Assembly (NCBI GenBank): GCA_937980285.1
Contig: CALJQI010000116.1
Span: 1 to 6,318, forward strand
Length of the DNA: 6,318 bases
Reading direction: 5' to 3'
From: an uncultured Gammaproteobacteria bacterium
GTDB lineage: Bacteria > Pseudomonadota > Gammaproteobacteria > GCA-001735895
In this document: positions 1 through 4,944 of the stretch, piece after piece
How positions within the stretch are numbered: position 1 is the first letter of the stretch
Layout: every line of letters begins with the position of its first letter
Program-made: the position numbers and the translations under genes
Notes under the pieces: generated by a model
What the model was told of the DNA's origin: nothing
Database searches by the model: none
The model's input: only the letters and a program-made list of their open reading frames with translations

Positions 1-103
1 GCCCGGCATGCTGCCGGTGGAGGCGGTCATCGGCAGTCTTGCCGAATGCGTCGAATCGGCGGTCAGTGGCGAAGTCAGGCTGGATCAGTGGGCGTTGGCG
101 TGA
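1..103 (+). CDS. Probable aconitase X large (catalytic) subunit, C-terminal fragment
   Basis: Only the last 33 codons are in the window; the frame starts at base 2 and ends at the TGA at 101-103. The visible peptide begins PGMLPVEAVIGSLAEC and ends RLDQWALA. On its own this tail is not diagnostic. The call rests mainly on context: the stop overlaps the start of an unmistakable aconitase X small subunit, and in split aconitase X enzymes the large and small subunits are usually adjacent. The large subunit carries the Fe-S cluster and most of the dehydratase active site in this family, but none of those residues is visible here. It would act in the cytoplasm as a heterodimer with the next product. 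The partner identity is an inference; that an ORF closes here in frame is seen directly. Confidence 0.65.
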   Translation, partial: PGMLPVEAVIGSLAECVESAVSGEVRLDQWALA

Positions 104-528
104 GTAGCGCCGTCACCAGTATCCAGGCCGGGGTATTGATCCCGGGTAACGCCCACGGCAAGGCGCTGGTGCTCGACGATACGCTCAGCTTCTGGGGGGG
201 CTTCGATCCAGCGACAGGTGGAATCATCGATGTGCACCACCCGCAATTCGGGCAGCGGGTTGGCGCCCGCGTTTTATTCATACCCGAGAGCCGCGGCTCG
301 GCGGGCACGCCCGGCGGTATCGCCGAAACCCTGCGTAACGGCACCGGTCCGGCCGCTTTCGTGCTCGGCGAGCGCGACGTCAACATCGGTGTCGGCGCGC
401 TGGTGGCCAACCGGCTATACGACATGGATGTTCCTGTACTGGTGGTTACACTCGAACAAATGGCGCAGTTTCACAGCGGTGATACGATCGAGATCGATCA
501 GCGTGGGCAGATATCGGTTAAACGCTAA
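100..528 (+). CDS. Aconitase X small (swivel domain, DUF126) subunit
   Basis: A 142-residue protein from a GTG start at 100. The hallmark blocks of the aconitase X swivel domain are present in order: SFWGGFDPATGGIID (residues 30-44), HHPQFGQ (46-52), the RGS motif with the family-conserved Ser67 (65-67), then GPAAFVLGERD and the NIGVGALVANRL segment (about 83-106). I chose GTG 100 because it overlaps the upstream stop as GTGA, the usual sign of translational coupling, and gives the normal family length. An in-frame GTG at 88 is possible; a start at 46 would overlap the upstream gene too far. Known aconitase X enzymes are cis-3-hydroxy-L-proline dehydratase in bacteria and phosphomevalonate dehydratase in archaea. 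In a proteobacterium beside a betaine transporter the first is more likely, but the substrate cannot be read from this subunit. Confidence 0.9.
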   Translation: MSSAVTSIQAGVLIPGNAHGKALVLDDTLSFWGGFDPATGGIIDVHHPQFGQRVGARVLFIPESRGSAGTPGGIAETLRNGTGPAAFVLGERDVNIGVGALVANRLYDMDVPVLVVTLEQMAQFHSGDTIEIDQRGQISVKR

Positions 529-538
529 AACGGGCTGC

Positions 539-1570
539 TTACGAGCGGCTATCCATGGCTTTCAGAATCATCGCCTGGTCGATTTCACCGACGATGACAT
601 CTTCATCGTTGACCACCGCCAGCGGCCCCTGGGTCGCGATTGCGATATCGATCAATGAATCGAGCTTGGCGCTTTCCCTGACGCGGGTCGAGCCGTTGGC
701 GCGGGTCGCCTCCGATGCCGCGCGCATGATTTTGCCGACGCTGAGCACCTTGTAGCGGGGAACGTCCTCGGTAAATTCGCGCACGTAATCGTCGACCGGG
801 CTGGCGACGATTTCCTCGGGCGTGCCGATTTGCACGACCTCGCCGTCCTTCATGATCGCGATGTGGTCGCCCATCTTGATCGCCTCGAGGAAATCATGGG
901 TGATAAAGATCATGGTCTTTTGTACTTCCGATTGAATCTTGATCAACTCATCCTGCATTTCACGTCGAATCAGTGGGTCGAGGGCGCTGAACGGTTCGTC
1001 GAAGATCAGGATTTCGGGATCCACCGCCATCGCCCGCGCGAGGCCGACGCGCTGCTGCATGCCGCCGGACAGTTCGCGCGGGTAGTGGTCGGCCCAGCCG
1101 TGCAGGCCGACCTTCTCCAACACCTCCATCGCTTTCGCCTTGCGCTGCTTTTTATCCATGCCGCGGATTTCGAGGCCGAAGGATATATTGTCGATCACCT
1201 TGCGGTGCGGAAACAGGCCGAAATGCTGGAACACCATGCTCATGCGAAAACGGCGCAATTCCGTCAACTTGCTGTCGCCGTATTCCATGATGTCCTCGCC
1301 ATCGATGATCATTTGACCGGCGGTCGGGTCGATCAGCCGCGAAATGCAGCGCACCAGCGTCGATTTACCGCTGCCCGACAAACCCATGACGACGAAGGTT
1401 TCACCTTTGTTGATTTCGAAGGAAACGTCTTTCACACCGATGACGTGGCCGGTTTGCTGCTGCACTTCGGCGCGCGATAGCGAGAGATCGAGGTTTTCCA
1501 GTGTTCGTTTGGGATAGGTGCCGAATATCTTCCAGATGTTTTTACAGATAATCTTGGGCGTTTCAGACAT
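539..1570 (-). CDS. proV: Glycine betaine/proline betaine ABC transporter ATPase (ProV/OpuAA type)
   Basis: A 343-residue cytoplasmic nucleotide-binding subunit that powers osmolyte import. All ABC ATPase motifs are intact: Walker A GLSGSGKST (63-71), Q-loop Gln115 in VFQHFGLFPH, signature LSGGMQQR (167-174), Walker B ILIFDE (187-192) with catalytic Glu192, D-loop SALD (195-198) and switch His225 in THD. The ProV-specific N-terminal stretch IWKIFG (12-17) is present, as is the QQQTGHVIGV segment typical of the betaine branch. The C-terminus (about 278-340) holds roughly one CBS motif, ending AVVNDEDVIVGEI...MILKAM, whereas E. coli ProV (about 400 residues) has two. Tandem CBS motifs sense ionic strength in OpuA-type transporters, so regulation may differ. 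The ATG at 1568-1570 starts the conserved region cleanly, with only a weak GAG-containing ribosome site before it. The gene is divergent from its permease rather than co-directional. Confidence 0.95.
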   Translation of the reverse strand: MSETPKIICKNIWKIFGTYPKRTLENLDLSLSRAEVQQQTGHVIGVKDVSFEINKGETFVVMGLSGSGKSTLVRCISRLIDPTAGQMIIDGEDIMEYGDSKLTELRRFRMSMVFQHFGLFPHRKVIDNISFGLEIRGMDKKQRKAKAMEVLEKVGLHGWADHYPRELSGGMQQRVGLARAMAVDPEILIFDEPFSALDPLIRREMQDELIKIQSEVQKTMIFITHDFLEAIKMGDHIAIMKDGEVVQIGTPEEIVASPVDDYVREFTEDVPRYKVLSVGKIMRAASEATRANGSTRVRESAKLDSLIDIAIATQGPLAVVNDEDVIVGEIDQAMILKAMDSRS

Positions 1571-1602
1571 GTTGTACTCGTTATTCGTCTTGTCTGCCGG
1601 CT

Positions 1603-1632
1603 ATCTTAGCTTGAACCCGCCGAGGGTGTAAA
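1603..1632 (-). promoter_or_regulatory. Candidate sigma-70 promoter for the ATPase gene
   Basis: Read on the minus strand, TTTACA (1627-1632, five of six matches to TTGACA) is followed after 18 bases by TAAGAT (1603-1608, four of six to TATAAT). Transcription would start near 1596, giving a leader of about 25 bases before the ATG at 1570. This is a motif match in the right place, not proof of activity. Confidence 0.4.
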
Positions 1633-1689
1633 CCGGGCCTTGCTTGCAGGTGGTTGGCAACGACGATAAGCTAGGCTGATTCGCTTTTT

Positions 1690-1694
1690 GGAGG
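1690..1694 (+). promoter_or_regulatory. Shine-Dalgarno site of the permease gene
   Basis: GGAGG, inside a GGAGGGGG run, lies 7 bases before the ATG at 1702 and fixes that start. It is much stronger than the site of the divergent ATPase gene. A convincing -35/-10 pair for this direction is not visible: TTGGCA at 1654-1659 resembles a -35 box but has no good -10 partner. Confidence 0.75.
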
Positions 1695-1701
1695 GGGCTT
1701 T

Positions 1702-3834
1702 ATGAGTGCGGTGATCGACCATCAGGCGCAATCGAGCTGGCTTGCGAGCCTGTGGCATGAACGCCGCGGCTGGTTGATCAGCAGCGGGTTGCTAATCGTT
1801 TCCCTGGTGGTGTGGAAAATTCACGGTGCCGAGACCATATTTCCCGAAAGCTGGATCGAATCCTTCCCGTTCGCGCAAAAGGTCGACGAATTCGACGCCT
1901 GGATGAGGCCCTTCGTGCAGCCGACCACGCGCGCCATCGCCGCCGGCGTGGTCTGGTTTTACGAGCTGTTGGTCGATTTCCTGACCTTCACCCAATGGCA
2001 GGTCGTTTTCGTCATCCTGGTGCTGCCGGCCTTCGCCTACGGCGGACTGAGGCTCGGCCTGCTCGGTATGGTCGCGGTCGGCTCCTGGCTGGTGCTCGAT
2101 TTCTGGGACGAATCGATGGAAACCCTGAGCCTGATGAGTATTTCGATTCTGATTTCAATCGTCATCGGCGTACTGCTGGGAATCTGGGCCTCGCAAAGCG
2201 ACCGCTTCGAGGCGATCATCAAGCCGATACTCGATACCATGCAGACCCTGCCGGCCTTCGTTTACCTGATTCCGGCGTTTTACCTGTTCGGCATCGGCCC
2301 GCCGGGCGCTATTCTGGCCACCGTTATTTACGCGCTGCCGCCGGTGGTCCGACTGACTAACCTGGGTATTCGCCAGGTACCGGCCGGCATCGACGAGGCG
2401 GCAACCTCGTTCGGCGCTACCCGCGCCCAGTCGCTGATCAAGGTCAAGATTCCGCTGGCGATGCCGTCGATCAAGCTCGGCGTCAACCAGACGGTGATGA
2501 TGGCGCTGGCGCTGGTGGTGCTGGCGACATTCATCGGCTCGCCGGGACTGGGCGATATCGTTTACCAGGGACTGACCCGGCTCAACGTCGGCAAGGCGCT
2601 GGAAGGGGGGCTGGCAATTGTCCTGATGGCCATCATACTCGACCGTGTCACCTACGCGATGGGGCACAGCGAACACGTCAGCGCGAGTCAGCATGACCAT
2701 GTATTCCGCCTGTTTCCGCAAGGTCTCGAAAACGTCAAACCGATTCTGTATATCGAATACGGCATCGACTGGATCTGGCGCAAGATCGGCGCGCTCGGTA
2801 ATTTTGTCGCGCTGATTGTCACTTCCGCGGTTTGCAAGGTAGTGGCGCTGTGGAATTCGGATAACGCGGACAAGCTGCGCGAAATCATGCTGGCGCGCAG
2901 TTTCCTGATCGCGAGCCTGGTTTTGATCGCCGTCCTGATGCTGCTGGAGTCATATACCGACCTTTACGGCAAATTTCCGCGGGACTGGGAGTACAGCTTT
3001 CGCACCCCGGTCAATCAGTACATGGATGAACTGGTCACCGACGAACTGTTTTACTCGATTACCCAGGGAATCAAGGAAGCGCTGTGGTTTGGCATGATCA
3101 ACCCATTAAACACCTTCTTCAAGGGTTTGCCGTGGTGGTATACCTGCCTGATTTTTGTCGCCGGCGCCTTTCTCTTCAGCGGCCGCGGACTGGCGATTGT
3201 GGCCCTGCTGGGTTTGCTGTTCATCGGCGCCACCGACCTGTGGCTGTTCGGCATGATCACGCTGTCGACCGTGCTGGTATCGGTTTTCATCTGTTTCGTC
3301 ATCGGCGTGCCGCTGGGGGTATTGTCCGCCTACAGCAAAACCACCGACACAATCGTCAAGCCCATACTCGATACCATGCAGACCATGCCGGTGTTCGTTT
3401 ACCTGGTGCCGGTGGTCATGCTGTTCCAGGGCGGGCAGGTTTCCGCGGTAATCGCCACGGTGGTGTACGCGCTGCCGCCGATCGTGCGCTGTACCACGCT
3501 CGGTATTCGCGAATTGCCGGAGCAGATCAACGAGGTTTCCTCGTCCTTCGGCGCGTCGATTGCGCAAACCCTGATCAAGGTTAAAATCCCGATGGCGATA
3601 CCGGCGGTCATGCTCGGCATCAACCAGGGCATCATGATGGCGCTGGCGATGGAAGTGGTGACACCGCTGATCGGCGGCAAGGGCCTCGGCCTGATCGTGT
3701 TCGACGGCATGAACCGCGCCAGTATAGGCCTGTCCCTGCAGGCCGGCGTCGGAATCGTGCTGCTGGCGATCATTCTCGATCGCATGTCGCAGGCATGGAC
3801 CAAAACCCAGCGCGAAGCCATGGGATTAAACTGA
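1702..3834 (+). CDS. proW: Fused double-module betaine ABC transporter permease (two ProW-type domains)
   Basis: A 710-residue inner-membrane protein, about twice the length of E. coli ProW (354). It contains two complete permease modules. Module 1 runs from about 100 to 320 and module 2 from about 480 to 700. Each has the ProW core (KPILDTMQT at 174 and 553; YALPP at 210 and 589), the cytoplasmic EAA loop that docks on the ATPase (EAATSFGA at 232-239; EVSSSFGA at 611-618, then LIKVKIP in both) and a closing AIILDR. From K174/K553 to R315/R694 the modules align without a gap, about 80 of 142 residues identical by hand count. Each module is preceded by a hydrophilic segment and extra membrane helices. 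The inter-module linker begins with a histidine-containing stretch GHSEHVSASQHDH (321-333) and includes helices near 364-382 and 398-415. One chain could supply the whole translocation pore. Start supported by a strong ribosome site. Confidence 0.95.
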   Translation: MSAVIDHQAQSSWLASLWHERRGWLISSGLLIVSLVVWKIHGAETIFPESWIESFPFAQKVDEFDAWMRPFVQPTTRAIAAGVVWFYELLVDFLTFTQWQVVFVILVLPAFAYGGLRLGLLGMVAVGSWLVLDFWDESMETLSLMSISILISIVIGVLLGIWASQSDRFEAIIKPILDTMQTLPAFVYLIPAFYLFGIGPPGAILATVIYALPPVVRLTNLGIRQVPAGIDEAATSFGATRAQSLIKVKIPLAMPSIKLGVNQTVMMALALVVLATFIGSPGLGDIVYQGLTRLNVGKALEGGLAIVLMAIILDRVTYAMGHSEHVSASQHDHVFRLFPQGLENVKPILYIEYGIDWIWRKIGALGNFVALIVTSAVCKVVALWNSDNADKLREIMLARSFLIASLVLIAVLMLLESYTDLYGKFPRDWEYSFRTPVNQYMDELVTDELFYSITQGIKEALWFGMINPLNTFFKGLPWWYTCLIFVAGAFLFSGRGLAIVALLGLLFIGATDLWLFGMITLSTVLVSVFICFVIGVPLGVLSAYSKTTDTIVKPILDTMQTMPVFVYLVPVVMLFQGGQVSAVIATVVYALPPIVRCTTLGIRELPEQINEVSSSFGASIAQTLIKVKIPMAIPAVMLGINQGIMMALAMEVVTPLIGGKGLGLIVFDGMNRASIGLSLQAGVGIVLLAIILDRMSQAWTKTQREAMGLN
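2221..2268 (+). repeat. Internal direct repeat in the permease gene, copy 1
   Basis: These 48 bases match 3358-3405 at 44 positions, by direct counting. They encode the conserved KPILDTMQT-LP-FVYL segment of module 1. The copies are exactly 1137 bases (379 codons) apart. Twenty-one bases in the middle are identical, including a less favoured ATA isoleucine codon. The repeat marks the duplication that made the fused permease. Confidence 0.85.
3358..3405 (+). repeat. Internal direct repeat in the permease gene, copy 2
   Basis: Second copy of the repeat at 2221-2268, in the matching position of module 2. The four differences lie at offsets 6, 28, 35 and 36 of the copy. Other segments at the same 1137-base offset, such as the YALPP codons at 2329 and 3466, are also similar but less so. 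Confidence 0.85.
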
Positions 3835-3917
3835 ATTTGAGCGCCTTGCGCGGACTCGACAAGGGCCAGGCCAGGCAGTATTATCAGTTCGTTCACCAGC
3901 TACGACTGGCGAAAAAT

Positions 3918-3923
3918 TATAAT
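3918..3923 (+). promoter_or_regulatory. Candidate -10 box before the binding-protein gene
   Basis: A perfect TATAAT sits in an AT-rich patch of otherwise GC-rich DNA, 27 bases before the ATG at 3951. It would give a leader of about 20 bases that still holds the ribosome site. No good -35 box lies 16-18 bases upstream, so it may need an activator or another sigma factor, or be chance. It would let the binding protein be made in excess over the permease, as is common for such transporters. Confidence 0.4.
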
Positions 3924-3937
3924 GAAATCCCGTAGAG

Positions 3938-3942
3938 AGGAG
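3938..3942 (+). promoter_or_regulatory. Shine-Dalgarno site of the binding-protein gene
   Basis: AGGAG, within GAGAGGAGA, lies 8 bases before the ATG at 3951. This near-ideal site supports that start and suggests high translation, as expected for a periplasmic binding protein. Confidence 0.8.
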
Positions 3943-3950
3943 ATTTAAAA

Positions 3951-4880
3951 ATGTTGTTAAGAATTAAAGCGATACTGGCGTCGGCCGTTCTGGCCCTGGG
4001 TTTTGCCGCGGTGCCGTCGGTTGAAGCGGCCAAGCGCCTGACCGTGCCCGATCCGGACTGGACCGGCGGCGTGGTTACCTGCCGCACCATTCAATATGTG
4101 CTGGAAAATGAGCTCGGTTACAAGGTCAAAACCGTGGCCATCCCCGGCGGTCCCGGCGTCTGGGAAGGGATACGCGCAGGGGACCTGTTTTACAACTGCG
4201 AGACCTGGCCTTCGTACAATCCTTCGAAGGAAAAATACCTCAGTGAATACGGTGGCGATGGTTCGCTGGTTCACCTCGGAGATAGCGGTATCATCGGCGA
4301 AACCGCCTACTGGGTGCCGCGTTACGTGGTCGAGGGCGACGCTTCGCGCGGCATTCCCCCGTCGGCGCCGGACCTGAATGCTTTCACCGATCTGAACAAG
4401 TACAAGCACATGTTCAAAAGCCTGGAATCCGGTGATCGCGGTAACCTGATCGGTTGCCCGGTGGCGGCATGGCTGTGTGAAGACCAGGAACGACTGGACA
4501 GGATCGGGGTCGATTTTTACGCGCAGGCGCTCGGTTCCGAAACCGCGCACTGGGCCGAGATGCTGGCCAAGTACAAGCGTGGCGAACCTTTCATCGCCTA
4601 CGCCTGGGCGCCGCACTGGATACACGCCGCGCTGGACCTGGTTGAGGTCAAGCTGCCCGAGAACGAAGCCTGGGCGGATGACGTCACTTTCAAATACGCC
4701 AATCCCGAGCTGGTGAAGGAGCATCCCGAAGTGGTAGCGGTGATCAAAAAGCATCGCCTGACCAATGAACAGCAGGCGGGCATGATTTACGAAATCGACG
4801 TCAAGAAACGCGATGTCGATGATGTGGTAGAGGAATGGATGGAAGCCAACGAAGCCATTTGGCGCAAGTGGCTGCCATAG
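3951..4880 (+). CDS. proX: Periplasmic betaine-binding protein (ProX/OpuAC family)
   Basis: A 309-residue precursor. Residues 1-26 form a Sec signal: MLLRIK, a hydrophobic core and a probable cut after VEA (24-26). No lipobox cysteine follows, so the mature protein should be free in the periplasm. The body matches the ProX branch. Three tryptophans align by eye with the aromatic box of E. coli ProX that grips the quaternary ammonium group: Trp86 in ETWPSYN, Trp174 in AAWLCE and Trp219 in YAWAPHW. Cys169 and Cys176 flank Trp174 and probably form the ProX disulfide, though with one residue more between them than in E. coli GCNPGWGCE. The C-terminal helices (about 253-309) match OpuAC. The protein delivers ligand to the permease encoded 116 bases upstream. 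Glycine betaine or proline betaine is the likely ligand, but related compounds are not excluded. Confidence 0.93.
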   Translation: MLLRIKAILASAVLALGFAAVPSVEAAKRLTVPDPDWTGGVVTCRTIQYVLENELGYKVKTVAIPGGPGVWEGIRAGDLFYNCETWPSYNPSKEKYLSEYGGDGSLVHLGDSGIIGETAYWVPRYVVEGDASRGIPPSAPDLNAFTDLNKYKHMFKSLESGDRGNLIGCPVAAWLCEDQERLDRIGVDFYAQALGSETAHWAEMLAKYKRGEPFIAYAWAPHWIHAALDLVEVKLPENEAWADDVTFKYANPELVKEHPEVVAVIKKHRLTNEQQAGMIYEIDVKKRDVDDVVEEWMEANEAIWRKWLP

Positions 4881-4894
4881 GCCGCAGAAAGATT

Positions 4895-4923
4895 AAAAAG
4901 GCTCCGCAAGGAGCCTTTTTTTT
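4895..4923 (+). terminator. Intrinsic (rho-independent) terminator after the binding-protein gene
   Basis: A perfect 11-base-pair stem (AAAAAGGCTCC at 4895-4905 with GGAGCCTTTTT at 4910-4920) closes on a GCAA tetraloop and runs into eight T's (4916-4923). It begins 14 bases after the proX stop. It ends the permease/binding-protein transcript and separates it from the sulfatase gene. The run of A's on the 5' side could also make it work weakly in the opposite direction. Confidence 0.92.
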
Positions 4924-4944
4924 GAGCGCGTAAAGCGCCACGAC

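Noticed and set aside
46..99. An upstream ATG at 46 for the aconitase X small subunit
   Set aside because: It would overlap the upstream coding frame by 58 bases and add a non-conserved N-terminus; the GTG at 100 in a GTGA overlap fits the family length.
830..1480. A 216-codon open frame on the plus strand opposite the ATPase gene
   Set aside because: It is the complement of the intact ABC ATPase core; the His/Asp/Arg-rich translation is typical of a shadow frame.
1654..1682. TTGGCA as the -35 box of a permease promoter
   Set aside because: No hexamer at 15-19 bases spacing resembles TATAAT well enough; the permease promoter remains unidentified.
2155..2721. A 188-codon minus-strand frame inside the permease gene, and the similar 3106-3567 frame
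   Set aside because: The two resemble each other only because they are antisense to the two duplicated permease modules; no independent coding evidence.
3841..3866. A possible hairpin after the permease stop (GCGC-CTT-GCGC, or CCTTG pairing with CAAGG)
   Set aside because: The stems are only 4-5 base pairs and no T-run follows, so it is not a convincing terminator or attenuator.
3957..4754. A 265-codon open frame on the minus strand opposite the binding-protein gene
   Set aside because: It lies wholly antisense to a well-supported ProX gene, shows no recognisable domain and has the composition expected of a shadow frame in GC-rich DNA.
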